The notes under the pieces: model-generated
Database searches by the model: none
Told to the model about the DNA's origin: nothing
What the model saw: the letters and a program-made list of their open reading frames with translations, nothing else
Part shown: positions 54,934 to 63,208 of the stretch, piece by piece
Layout: every line of letters begins with the position of its first letter
Numbering within the stretch: the first letter of the stretch is position 1
Assembly: GCA_041744755.1 (NCBI GenBank)
Contig: JBGTKC010000007.1
Span: forward strand, 6,246 to 70,245
Source of the DNA: CALDTK01 sp041744755
GTDB taxonomy: Bacteria > Bacteroidota > Bacteroidia > Chitinophagales > Saprospiraceae
DNA length: 64,000 nucleotides
Direction of reading: 5' to 3'
Position numbers and translations under genes: made by a program

Positions 54934-55970
54934 GGCTCCTCGTCCTCACCGACCACCGCGGCCACACGGTCAACAATTCGGTCTACGGCCTCGTGCGCGA
55001 GATGCTGGCTGATGGGCGGGCCACCGAGATCCGCGTGGCGTCGCGGGGGACGGTGGCCAACCGCGACTTCTTCGAGACGACGGTCATCCAAGAGGGCGAT
55101 AACGAGCGCGTTGCGCAGACCCATGTTTACGCCGTCTTAGCGCAACCCGATTTTGCCTTCGCCAGCGGCCCGGATTCAGCTTTCGCCAAAACGCTCCTCC
55201 CCACGCCCATCGACTGGCCGGATGTCATCTGGCTTCGGGTCCCGCATCCGGTTCCCCCTCACTGGGGGGGCTTCCTGCGCTCGGTCTTCGGCAACCGGCC
55301 GATCTTCAACAGGCCCGATGGGGTCGAACTCACCACGGACAAATCTTGGCTCCTCCAGGTGCCGGAACTCTGCGCACCGATTGCACTGTGCGAAACCCCG
55401 GAACAGATCGCGGCTTTCGCCAAAACCCGCGACGCCGTCCTCAAACCACTGCGCGGCTACGGCGGCCAGGGTATCGCCCGCATCCTCGACGGCGAGGTGA
55501 CCCTCGACGGAGAGACGTCTCCACTCAAAACCTGGCTCGCAACCCCTATTGCTCGCCGCCGCTACCTCGCCATGCAGTACCTGCCCCGCGTCACCGAGGG
55601 CGACAAACGCATCGTCGTCGTCGGCGACGCCATCATCGGCGCTGTGCTCCGGGTCCCGCGCGAAGGACAGTGGCTCGCCAATGTTTCGCAGGGGGCCATC
55701 GCCGAAGCCTGTGATGTAAGTTTTGCCGAAAGGCGCATCGTCGACACGCTCAGCGCAAAGCTCACGCCTCTCGGCGTCGTCATGTTCGGCGTCGACACCA
55801 TCGTCGGCCCCGACGGCGAGCGCCTCCTCAGCGAGGTCAACACGATGAGCGTCGGCGGCCTCCTCGACCTCGCCCCCACCAACGGCGAGACTGCCGTCGC
55901 CCGCGCCGCCCGCCTCCTCCTCGACACCTTTACCATATCCCTCCATCCAACACCAGCCCCGCGTCTCTAA
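54930..55970 (+). CDS. Glutathione-synthetase-like ATP-grasp ligase
   Basis: 346 residues from the ATG at 54930. The layout follows GshB/RimK: an N-terminal domain (MRLLVLTDHRGHTVNNSVYGLV), then VLKPLRGYGGQGIARIL (the Gly-rich ATP loop), RYLAMQYLPRVTEGDKRIVVVGDAIIGAVLR and metal-site GVDTIVGPDGERLLSEVNTMS. All core residues of an ATP-grasp carboxylate-amine ligase seem present. The substrate is unknown, and no gamma-glutamylcysteine ligase is nearby, so true glutathione synthesis is doubtful. Two exact 14-mers (both AFAKT) and one second-type motif lie inside, the densest cluster in the window. Confidence 0.85.
   Translation: MRLLVLTDHRGHTVNNSVYGLVREMLADGRATEIRVASRGTVANRDFFETTVIQEGDNERVAQTHVYAVLAQPDFAFASGPDSAFAKTLLPTPIDWPDVIWLRVPHPVPPHWGGFLRSVFGNRPIFNRPDGVELTTDKSWLLQVPELCAPIALCETPEQIAAFAKTRDAVLKPLRGYGGQGIARILDGEVTLDGETSPLKTWLATPIARRRYLAMQYLPRVTEGDKRIVVVGDAIIGAVLRVPREGQWLANVSQGAIAEACDVSFAERRIVDTLSAKLTPLGVVMFGVDTIVGPDGERLLSEVNTMSVGGLLDLAPTNGETAVARAARLLLDTFTISLHPTPAPRL
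55179..55192 (+). repeat. Interspersed 14-mer, exact copy
   Basis: In the glutathione-synthetase-like gene; read as AFAKT. Confidence 0.9.
55413..55426 (+). repeat. Interspersed 14-mer, exact copy
   Basis: Same gene, 234 bp further on; read as AFAKT. Confidence 0.9.
55720..55734 (-). repeat. Second interspersed motif, exact copy
   Basis: In the glutathione-synthetase-like gene; read as FAERR. Confidence 0.85.
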
Positions 55971-56112
55971 GCGCACAGCGTCAAGCCACTACCGGCAATC
56001 CCATTGCAAAAGCCTCCGCGCCTCTGCGCCTCTGCGTTAAGCTAACTCCCCAGCGGGGCCCCAACCCCATTGTGTCGTTGCAGGCGCGGAAGCTCGGCCC
56101 CAAAAACACCCC

Positions 56113-57096
56113 ATGACCCAAAACCCCTTTCCCCACACGCCCGACGCCCAGTTCGTCAACGAACTCGATCTTAACGATGTGCCCCGCGGCACAGTCAGCA
56201 AGCTCCTCCTCCACATCGTGACGAATGGTATGGCGCAGCCGATTTACGTACCCGTTATCGTCGTGCGCGGTCTCGAGGATGGACCGGTGGTCGGGATCAC
56301 GGCCGCCGTGCACGGCAATGAGCTCAACGGTATACCGGTGATTCAACAGGTGGTGGCGGCGCTCGACCCGCAGACCTTGAGGGGGACGGTGGTGGGGGTG
56401 CCCGGCGTCAACATCCCCTCCTTACTCCAGCGCCAGCGCCGCTTCGTCGACGGGACCGACCTCAACCACATCATGCCCGGCCGCGCCAACGGTTCCGTCG
56501 CCCAGGTGTACGCCTACCGTATCGTCGACCGGATCGTGCAGCACTTCGACTACCTCTTCGACCTCCACACGGCTAGCAATGGCCGCGTCAACAGCTACTA
56601 CATCCGCGCGGATATGGACAACCCAAAGGTCCGCGACATGGTCGAGAACCAGGGCGCGCAGATCGTGGTCCACAATCCCCCGGGCGACGGTACGCTGCGC
56701 GGGGCGGCGGCGGACCTGAAGATCCCCGCCATCACCCTCGAGGTCGGCAACCCCAACCTCTTCCAGCGCGACATGATCCTGTCCACGTCCCTCGGGATCC
56801 TCAACTACCTCAAGACCCTCGGGATGCACGGCGGGGCCCTGGCGCCCCCGAAGTACGACATGGTCCTGTGCCACCACTCCTACTGGCTCTACGCCGATAC
56901 GGGTGGCCTGCTCACGATCAAACCCAAGATCACGCAGGCGATCAAGGCCGGGGAGACCTACGCCGAGCTACTCAATCCCTTCGGCGACATCATCCGTACC
57001 TACGAGGCGCCGGAGGACGGGATTATTATTGGGCGCAGCGTGTACCCGGTGTGCCAGACGGGGGGGCGGCTGGTTCACTTAGGGATCGTGAAATGA
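56113..57096 (+). CDS. Succinylglutamate desuccinylase / aspartoacylase family hydrolase
   Basis: 327 residues. The M14-like zinc site is GITAAVHGNELNG (HxxE) and, later, YLFDLHTAS (His). RFVDGTDLNHIMPG has the substrate-binding Arg region, and AITLEVGNP the general base Glu. The C-terminal beta domain (LLTIKPKITQAIKAGETYAELLNPFGDII) is typical. It should hydrolyse an N-acyl amino acid or peptide-like amide. Following the ATP-grasp pair by 142 bp, it may open or trim what they build. Confidence 0.88.
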   Translation: MTQNPFPHTPDAQFVNELDLNDVPRGTVSKLLLHIVTNGMAQPIYVPVIVVRGLEDGPVVGITAAVHGNELNGIPVIQQVVAALDPQTLRGTVVGVPGVNIPSLLQRQRRFVDGTDLNHIMPGRANGSVAQVYAYRIVDRIVQHFDYLFDLHTASNGRVNSYYIRADMDNPKVRDMVENQGAQIVVHNPPGDGTLRGAAADLKIPAITLEVGNPNLFQRDMILSTSLGILNYLKTLGMHGGALAPPKYDMVLCHHSYWLYADTGGLLTIKPKITQAIKAGETYAELLNPFGDIIRTYEAPEDGIIIGRSVYPVCQTGGRLVHLGIVK

Positions 57097-57115
57097 TGAG
57101 GTGCGAACCGCGAGC

Positions 57116-58102
57116 TTACTTAAAGGCCCGTCCCACATCCCAAATCGTATCCTCCAACGGTCTATAAATCGCCCCCGCCGCCACGCTCGCCGCATGGTCA
57201 TACCTCACCGTCCGCATACTCTTCCTGGCGGTCTCCTTCGTGAGTACCGCATCGCGACCCTGAAGTTTTGCCAGAAGGCCGGCCCCGCGCCACGCGAGTT
57301 CCGCCTGCCAGGGTTGCGCTGAGCGCAGAGGTGGCTCCACGTCGAGGGCCTTGGCCACTTCCGTGAAGAACTGCCGGAAGCTCCAGTTCTCCGCACTCAC
57401 GATGAAGCGGCGATTGGCCGCACCCCGCAGCAAGCAGGTTTTGGCGAAAGCCGCCACGTCTCGCGCGTCCACGTAGCCCGTGCCGCCGGGTGGATAGTAG
57501 GTCTGCCCGCGCGCGACCCAGTCGATGAGCGCGGCCGAACTTCGCTGCCAGTCGCCAGCGCCGAGTATGACGCTTGGATTAAGGATCGTAAAAGGCAGCC
57601 CTTCCTCGCCGGCGCGCCAGACCTCGAGCTCCCCGGCGTACTTCGAGCGCGCGTAGGCGCTCGTGTCGTCGTGGGGGTGGAAGGTGAACGGCGACTCGTG
57701 CAGCGGTTCGTCAAATTGCGCGGGGCTGATCGCGCCCACGGAACTGATGTGGAGGAAGTGCTCGACGCCGAGAGCGAGGGCGGTGTCGGCGAGGAGGGCG
57801 GTGAGGTCGACGTTGACTCGGCGCATCTCCACCCGGTCGCGCCTGGCGTAGCTCACGAGGCCAGCGGCGTGCACCACGGCATCGGCGCCCGCGAGAAGCT
57901 CCGCGACGAAGTCGGGCGCCCCGAGGTCGCCGAGCACCCACTCGAGGTTCGGCAGCTCAGTTAAATCGCGCAGGTCGCTCCCGGCGCGCCGCGTGGCCAC
58001 AACCTCGAAGCGCCCGTCCGCACACAGCTCGTAGAGCAGGTAACGCCCGAGCAGTCCCGTGCCCCCGGTCACGACGACGCGCTCGCGCTCCGGCGCGCTC
58101 AC
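57116..58102 (-). CDS. NAD(P)-dependent epimerase/dehydratase (extended SDR)
   Basis: 328 residues. Rossmann start VVVTGGTGLLGRYLLYEL (TGxxGxxG), GADAVVHAAGLVSYARR, and the catalytic YxxxK as YARSKYAGELEVW. Closest in style to dihydroflavonol-4-reductase-like SDRs acting on sugars or lipids. The start overlaps the stop of a small upstream gene (ATGA). An exact 14-mer is read as AFAKT. Confidence 0.9.
   Translation of the reverse strand: MSAPERERVVVTGGTGLLGRYLLYELCADGRFEVVATRRAGSDLRDLTELPNLEWVLGDLGAPDFVAELLAGADAVVHAAGLVSYARRDRVEMRRVNVDLTALLADTALALGVEHFLHISSVGAISPAQFDEPLHESPFTFHPHDDTSAYARSKYAGELEVWRAGEEGLPFTILNPSVILGAGDWQRSSAALIDWVARGQTYYPPGGTGYVDARDVAAFAKTCLLRGAANRRFIVSAENWSFRQFFTEVAKALDVEPPLRSAQPWQAELAWRGAGLLAKLQGRDAVLTKETARKSMRTVRYDHAASVAAGAIYRPLEDTIWDVGRAFK
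57438..57451 (-). repeat. Interspersed 14-mer, exact copy
   Basis: In the SDR gene; read as AFAKT. Confidence 0.9.
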
Positions 58103-58335
58103 GACTTCTTGACCTCGGCGCGGATGTTGAACTCCTGCATGTGCGCTACGAACTCTTGGACCTGCTCCGGGGCGACCTTCACGCTGGCCGCCTCCCCCTC
58201 GGCGATGGCCTGTACGGCGGTGTAGACGGCGGCATTGTCCGAGGGCACGTACTCGGTGAGGGCCTCGACCAGTTCGGTGAGGTCGTCCCAGTCGTGGCGG
58301 CGGCTCGAGAGCTCGAGGGTAGTAAGGCTCGCCAC
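58099..58335 (-). CDS. Small conserved-looking protein
   Basis: 78 residues, MASLTTLELSSRRHDWDDLTELVEALTEYV and onward, predicted helical, acidic, no Cys. No family recognised. It lies between a c-type cytochrome (6 bp upstream) and the SDR (overlapping), so it probably belongs to one transcript with them. Confidence 0.6.
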   Translation of the reverse strand: MASLTTLELSSRRHDWDDLTELVEALTEYVPSDNAAVYTAVQAIAEGEAASVKVAPEQVQEFVAHMQEFNIRAEVKKS

Positions 58336-58341
58336 TCCGCG

Positions 58342-58695
58342 CTACTTCTTGAGCGTGATCGTGTACTCGGCCACGGCCTTGATCTCATCCGGCTCGAGGA
58401 TGCCCTTAAAGGCTTGCATCCCCTTGTCGAGGCGGCCGTGGGTCACCGTCGCGATGCGCTCCTCGAGCGAGATTTTGCTCGTCTGGAGGTTGGCCGCGCC
58501 GTTGGCGCCCATGTCGCCTTTCGAGCCGTGGCAGGCCACGCAGCGAGTCTTGAAGATGCGCGCGCCGTCGGGGCCGACGGAGGCCGTGGCGGGGGTAGCA
58601 TCTTTAGTGAGGTTCGGATCTTTAGTGTCGCCCCCGTCTCCGCAGGCCAGCAGGCCTGCCACCATGAGGCCGGGCAACCAGAGGTATTTCAGCAT
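58342..58695 (-). CDS. Lipid-anchored c-type cytochrome
   Basis: 117 residues. Lipobox GLLAC at about residue 18. The haem site is CVACH with a following GSKGDMGANGAANL segment, and MQAFKGILEPDEIKAVAEYI-like sequence supplies the distal Met (KGMQAF) in class I fashion. It should carry electrons at the outer face of the inner membrane or in the periplasm. Divergent from the SPOR gene. Confidence 0.88.
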   Translation of the reverse strand: MLKYLWLPGLMVAGLLACGDGGDTKDPNLTKDATPATASVGPDGARIFKTRCVACHGSKGDMGANGAANLQTSKISLEERIATVTHGRLDKGMQAFKGILEPDEIKAVAEYTITLKK

Positions 58696-58778
58696 AGTCC
58701 GTAAAGTTACGGTTGCGCTGCGTGTCGGTGGTACGCTTTCGCAAAAACTGGCGTCACTTTCCCTACCTTCGTCCGCAC

Positions 58779-59342
58779 ATGCAGAGGTGGAAGACGTCGA
58801 CGATTTTGGTGGCCGCGGCCTTCGGGCTCTCGGTGGTCCTGCTGTTCGCTAAGGCGGGTATGATGCGGGACCGCGCCACTGCCGGGCGCCCCGTGGTCAC
58901 TAACCACATCTACAGCCCCGCCGCCGCCGACCCGAAGCTCCAGGACCAGCGTCGCGCCGAGCAGATGACGCGGCGGTCGAACGCCGCACCCGCCAAGGCG
59001 GTCATCGTCCGCGAGCCGGGCGCAGGCGCGGGCGCCAAGGCCAAGCTCGCCAGCCAGACCTCCACCGACCAACGCCCGCTCCACGCCACCCCCATCGATC
59101 CGACCAAGCCCTACTACGTCGTGGTCGGCACCTTCGAGACCCGCGAAAACGCCGAGACGGAGCTCCGCCGCCTTCAGGCCAAGCGCGTCGTGCAGGGCTT
59201 CCTGGGGGTCTTCAACGACGGTAAGTACACCAGTGTCATCGCCCGCAACTTCGCCCGCGAAGACCAGGCCCGCCTCATGCTCACTGAATTAAAGGAGAAG
59301 CACGGGGTCAGTGGGTATATCTACCACAAGACGGAGGAGTAG
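58779..59342 (+). CDS. SPOR-domain membrane protein
   Basis: 187 residues from the ATG at 58779. One membrane helix near the start (TSTILVAAAFGLSVVLLF), an Ala/Lys/Arg-rich periplasmic spacer (to about 110), and a C-terminal SPOR domain (PYYVVVGTFETRENAETELRRLQAK, ending near RLMLTELKEKHGVSGYIYH). SPOR domains bind peptidoglycan lacking stem peptides and mark division or remodelling sites. The frame is open upstream to 58713, but the extension lacks protein character. Confidence 0.85.
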   Translation: MQRWKTSTILVAAAFGLSVVLLFAKAGMMRDRATAGRPVVTNHIYSPAAADPKLQDQRRAEQMTRRSNAAPAKAVIVREPGAGAGAKAKLASQTSTDQRPLHATPIDPTKPYYVVVGTFETRENAETELRRLQAKRVVQGFLGVFNDGKYTSVIARNFAREDQARLMLTELKEKHGVSGYIYHKTEE

Positions 59343-59348
59343 GAAGGG

Positions 59349-59442
59349 GGTTGTTTGGTTCTAAGGTTGTTTGGTTATTTGATCCCCGCACAGCGCGCCA
59401 CCAAACAACCCTCCAACCAAACAATCATCTAACCAAACAACC
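59349..59442. repeat. GGTTGTTTGGTT inverted repeat between convergent genes
   Basis: The left arm (59349-59377) has GGTTGTTTGGTT twice; the right arm (59401-59442) has CCAAACAACC and AACCAAACAA words. It lies exactly between convergent stops and could end both transcripts. Same word family as 13568-13668. Confidence 0.65.
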
Positions 59443-59445
59443 TCC

Positions 59446-59748
59446 TCAGGCAATCAACTCCTTCCACGCCAGCACTCCGCCCGTCACGTTGGTCACGTTG
59501 GTAAAGCCTTGGCTCTCGAGGTAGCGCTGCGCGTTCCCGCTGCGCGCACCCGAACGACAGTGCAACACGATGTCGCTCTCCTTGTCGCCGAAGTCGTCGA
59601 GGCGCTCGGGGATTGAACCGAGGGGGATAAGCTCGGCGCCGAGGTTGTACTCCTCGTACTCGTGTTCTTCGCGTACGTCTACGAACTTAAAATCTTCCTT
59701 GGCGTCGAGACGCGCCTTCAGAGTGTGTACGTCTATTTCTTGGGACAT
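59446..59748 (-). CDS. Rhodanese-like domain protein
   Basis: 100 residues from the ATG at 59748. Single rhodanese domain: VDVREEHEYEEYNLGAELIPLG, then the active-site loop LHCRSGARSGNAQRYL with the catalytic Cys, and NVTGGVLAWKEL at the end. It should transfer sulfane sulfur or bind a partner protein. Stand-alone GlpE-like size. Confidence 0.93.
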   Translation of the reverse strand: MSQEIDVHTLKARLDAKEDFKFVDVREEHEYEEYNLGAELIPLGSIPERLDDFGDKESDIVLHCRSGARSGNAQRYLESQGFTNVTNVTGGVLAWKELIA

Positions 59749-59826
59749 CGTTTTAGTCACTGGTTGGAGCGCAAGAAACGATTTCCCCGGCAGACTAGCT
59801 AGCTTGCGCAAGCCCGCGAACGTCGG

Positions 59827-62280
59827 CTACTGAACCACGATCCGCTCGCGTCCGTAGAGGATGCCCTCGCGGTCGAGCAGGCGCAGCGTATAGACGCCGG
59901 CGCTCAGGCGTAGGTCGATCCGCGTAGCGTAGGGACCCCGCGCCACGGTGCGACCGGTCGCGTCGAAGATATCGTAGTGCGCGGGAGCCTCGGCGACTCC
60001 TTCGAGTTCCAGATTGACCTGCCCTGAGTTCGGGTTGGGATACACCTTGAAGCGCGTCACGCCCGCCTCCTGTACGCCGCTGGTCGTCGTCTCGATGGGC
60101 CCGAAGACCGGCCGTATCATCAGGCTGCCTCGAAAACGGTTGAGCACATCGGGCAGCGCCTTCCAGCCCGTGCCGAACTCAGTGTAGATCACGCCGGGAT
60201 TGTTGTTGTTCAGGTCGACGCCCACCTGGATCGGCTTCGCCACGTTGGAAGCCAGTTGCCAGCCGACGTAAATTTCGCCCGGCGGAATGACCACCGGCGT
60301 AGGATTGCCGTTGGTGTCCTCGAAGCGGTAGCTCGTGAAAGCCTGCAGCGTGTCGCGGTCGACCGAAGGGAAGAACGGACGCACGAAGGTCTGGTTGTAG
60401 TCTGGTTCGCGATCTCGGGACCCGAGCGGCCCGATGTAGACCTGGAGGTTGATCAACTGTCGTTGGGCATCGTCGGGGGAAAGGTTAGGGAACGCGAACC
60501 GCAGGCCCCGCAGCGTGTCCAGCACGAAGGCCTCGTATCGCAGGGCGATCCGCTCGCCGATGCCGCCGTTCACCAGCCCGAGTTCGGCCGAGCCGTCGTC
60601 GTAGGCGTACTCGTCCTGGATTTGGATCGTCGTGCTGGCGGTGTCGTTGCGGCGCACGGCCTCGAGGCGACTCTGGTCCTGGTCGATGCCGAGCTGGTAG
60701 ATGAGCGTGAGTTCGCCCGCACGGTCGGCACTGAGGGCACTGGCGGCACTGCGGTAGGCGGCGAGGGGCTCGGCGGGGATCGGGTTGTTGAGGCGACTAA
60801 AGCCCGGCGGTAGGTTAAACTGCGCCCCGGTGAGGAGGCCGGCATTGAGCAGCTCGATCCCGAAGGCGTCCTCGACCACGACGCTGCTGCGCGAGATATT
60901 GTTCGGGATGGCGAAGTGGTTCCAGAGCTCGACCGGGAGCCTCTCGCGGAGCAACTGCGGCCGCCCGACGAACTGTTCGTACGGCACGCGGGTGTAGGGC
61001 TGCAGTGGGCTCGGCGGCCGGCTCGACAGGGCGATGTCGCGGAAGGCACGACTCGTGTCCTCGGCCTGCTCCACGCGGACGTAGTCGAGGTTCCACGAGT
61101 CATTGCTCCCGGCGGCGTTGGCGCGCATGAGGAAGCGCACCTGGAAATTCATATGCCGGAACTCCGGACCCTCGATCGGGAGCGCGTAGTACTTAAACGT
61201 CGTGTCCGACTTGCTGATCCGCGAGCCAACAACTGTCCGTTGATTGACCCAGGACCCGTCGTCGCGCCGGAACTGCGTGATGAACTTGTCCTCTTCCTCG
61301 GGGGCGAGTCCGCGGCCGCCCGTCTGGAGGTAGTACTTCAGGAAGACGCTGTTGCCGCCGCCCACCTGGCTCAGGTCAATCTGCGCGCTCGTGAGCTGGT
61401 CTACGTCCTGGATGCCCTCACCGTAGTTGCGCCCGCCGCCGTCCACGCCGTCGAAAGTGGCTACGCCGTAGCTCGGGGCACGGATGCCGTAGGCGTCGTT
61501 GACGTACACCACGTCCTCTTGCCAGAGCTTGGGGTCGGGCCGCGGCCCGGCGTACGAGAAGTCGTCGAAGAAGGGCAGGGTAGCGCGCGGGCCGCTCACG
61601 CGGAAGGTGATGTTGTTGGTGTCGCAGGTCCCGAAGGTGTTGCAGACGATGATTTCGAAGACGTCATCTCCGCCAGCGCGGGCCGAGCGGTACTCCACCA
61701 CCGGCGCTATGGTGTTATTTGCGGTTACGAGCTCCAATTTCCGAAAGCGAGCGTACTCGTAGTTGTTTACGGGGTTTATGCTTCCGCAAAACTGGGGGTA
61801 ATTGGGGGTGACGATGTACTGGCCAATGGTTTCACCGCCGACTACATCGACGACTCGCGCCCCGGAGGTGCCCGCCCGCCCGATCCGCACCGTCAGCGTA
61901 CGCTCAGTACAGTCTGCGCCCGCGTCGTCCGTGCACGAATTGATCCGGATCACGTCGGTTACTTCGTCGAGGCCCGCCTTCGCCGTGTAGACCAGGCTGT
62001 CTCCTTGGAGCCGTACAGTGCCGGCGTCCGTCTCGGCCGGCGAGAGAAGTGTGTTTTGCCGAAAGGCGTTTAAAGAATCGGTATCGACCACCAGCGTCTG
62101 GCCCGCGGTCACGGTGTACTTGGGCCTCTCACACAACTCCATCTTCGCCTGGACCGTCTGGCCCACGGCTACGGCATCGGCGTCGAAGCGATCGGGCCAC
62201 AGCGTGACCTCGGGCTGGGCGAACGCGGTCTGCGACAGCCCGCACGTCACGAGCGCCACGAGGTAGAGTAAAATACGCAT
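59827..62280 (-). CDS. Secreted protein with type A T9SS sorting domain
   Basis: 817 residues. Signal peptide MRILLYLVALVTCGLSQTAFAQ. An SprB/cadherin-like start contains two Cys pairs (INSCTDDAGADC, VCNTFGTC), a large beta-rich middle may have a jelly-roll (KFITQFRRDDGSWVNQRTVVG, DSWNLDYVRVEQA), and the C-terminus is the type A sorting domain (FKVYPNPNSGQVNLELEG, GVYTLRLLDREG). It should be exported by T9SS and anchored or released. Function of the middle unknown. It carries a second-type motif read as AFRQN. Confidence 0.9.
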   Translation of the reverse strand: MRILLYLVALVTCGLSQTAFAQPEVTLWPDRFDADAVAVGQTVQAKMELCERPKYTVTAGQTLVVDTDSLNAFRQNTLLSPAETDAGTVRLQGDSLVYTAKAGLDEVTDVIRINSCTDDAGADCTERTLTVRIGRAGTSGARVVDVVGGETIGQYIVTPNYPQFCGSINPVNNYEYARFRKLELVTANNTIAPVVEYRSARAGGDDVFEIIVCNTFGTCDTNNITFRVSGPRATLPFFDDFSYAGPRPDPKLWQEDVVYVNDAYGIRAPSYGVATFDGVDGGGRNYGEGIQDVDQLTSAQIDLSQVGGGNSVFLKYYLQTGGRGLAPEEEDKFITQFRRDDGSWVNQRTVVGSRISKSDTTFKYYALPIEGPEFRHMNFQVRFLMRANAAGSNDSWNLDYVRVEQAEDTSRAFRDIALSSRPPSPLQPYTRVPYEQFVGRPQLLRERLPVELWNHFAIPNNISRSSVVVEDAFGIELLNAGLLTGAQFNLPPGFSRLNNPIPAEPLAAYRSAASALSADRAGELTLIYQLGIDQDQSRLEAVRRNDTASTTIQIQDEYAYDDGSAELGLVNGGIGERIALRYEAFVLDTLRGLRFAFPNLSPDDAQRQLINLQVYIGPLGSRDREPDYNQTFVRPFFPSVDRDTLQAFTSYRFEDTNGNPTPVVIPPGEIYVGWQLASNVAKPIQVGVDLNNNNPGVIYTEFGTGWKALPDVLNRFRGSLMIRPVFGPIETTTSGVQEAGVTRFKVYPNPNSGQVNLELEGVAEAPAHYDIFDATGRTVARGPYATRIDLRLSAGVYTLRLLDREGILYGRERIVVQ
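62053..62067 (-). repeat. Second interspersed motif, exact copy
   Basis: In the type A T9SS gene; read as AFRQN. Confidence 0.85.
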
Positions 62281-62349
62281 ATTGGTGTCGGTAACGATGT
62301 GATCCGCGGCCTTGTTACCGCCTGTAGCCGACCAATCCGCGCCCGCCGA

Positions 62350-63204
62350 TCAGAGCCCGCCGCAGTCGGCCGGGAGCTCCTGCGTGAGGTACACCGCGAT
62401 CTCGGAGTCGAAAGACACGGTTTCCCCGGGGACGAAAGCCGGCTCCTGGCGCCAGATGTAGGCCGTGGCCGGGTTGGTGACGGTCGCGTCCTGCTCGGCG
62501 ATCCCGATGCGCAGCCTATTCTCCTGCAGGAGGAAGCGTGCCTCGTCGTAGCTGCGGCATCGCAGGTCCGGTATCGCCGTCGCCCCCCCATCGTCTTTCG
62601 AGACCACGAATTCGATCTTCGATCCCCGCGGCACACGGTAGCCGTCGCGCAGCTCTTGCTCGCGCAGCTCCTTGCCCTCGAAGTAGACCCTCAGAATGGT
62701 GTTTGGCTGGTAGCGTGCATTGTATTCGCGGTCGCGCACCACGCCCACCAGGTCCATCAACGCGAGCTTGCGTACGTAGCGATCCAGTTCGTAGGTGCCC
62801 GCCAGAGCAGGCAGGGTCACGAGGTCGGGGATGGTCTTGGTGACCGTGAGGTAGATGCGCCGGCCCTCCTTCACGTACGAGCCCGCGGGCGGGTCCTGTC
62901 GCAGCACCGTGCCCGGGGCCTGGTCGACGAGGTAGATCGAGTCGATCACCTCCATGCGGAAGTCGTTGTTGTCGATGGCGCGCTCGGCCTCGGCTACGGT
63001 CATCGACACGTAGTCCGCCACCTCGAGGCGCTGCCCGTGGTTGGTGTACCACTTCAGGCCAAAGGTGAGCAGCAAGAACGCCCCCACCGCGGCCAGGGCT
63101 AGGCCCAGCAACGTGAAGCCGAAGTAGCGGCTGCGCAAGTACCGCCCGAAGAGCTTCGTCTTACTGGGCGCTGTGGCCTTGGTGCGCTTGGTCGTTGACT
63201 CCAT
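62350..63204 (-). CDS. PASTA-domain membrane protein
   Basis: 284 residues from the ATG at 63204, five codons after an upstream ATG that overlaps ddl. One membrane helix (FGFTLLGLALAAVGAFLLLTFGLKW) follows a basic tail. Three PASTA domains fill about residues 65-130, 135-205 and 210-285 (e.g. MTVAEAERAIDNNDFRMEV, PGTVLRQDPPAGSYVKEG). No kinase domain is attached. PASTA binds peptidoglycan fragments, and the ddl neighbour fits a wall-synthesis role. Confidence 0.9.
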   Translation of the reverse strand: MESTTKRTKATAPSKTKLFGRYLRSRYFGFTLLGLALAAVGAFLLLTFGLKWYTNHGQRLEVADYVSMTVAEAERAIDNNDFRMEVIDSIYLVDQAPGTVLRQDPPAGSYVKEGRRIYLTVTKTIPDLVTLPALAGTYELDRYVRKLALMDLVGVVRDREYNARYQPNTILRVYFEGKELREQELRDGYRVPRGSKIEFVVSKDDGGATAIPDLRCRSYDEARFLLQENRLRIGIAEQDATVTNPATAYIWRQEPAFVPGETVSFDSEIAVYLTQELPADCGGL

Positions 63205-63208
63205 AAAT

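Noticed and set aside
54930..55970. True glutathione synthetase
   Set aside because: Core ATP-grasp motifs fit, but there is no glutamate-cysteine ligase nearby and the partner is another ATP-grasp-like protein; substrate left open.
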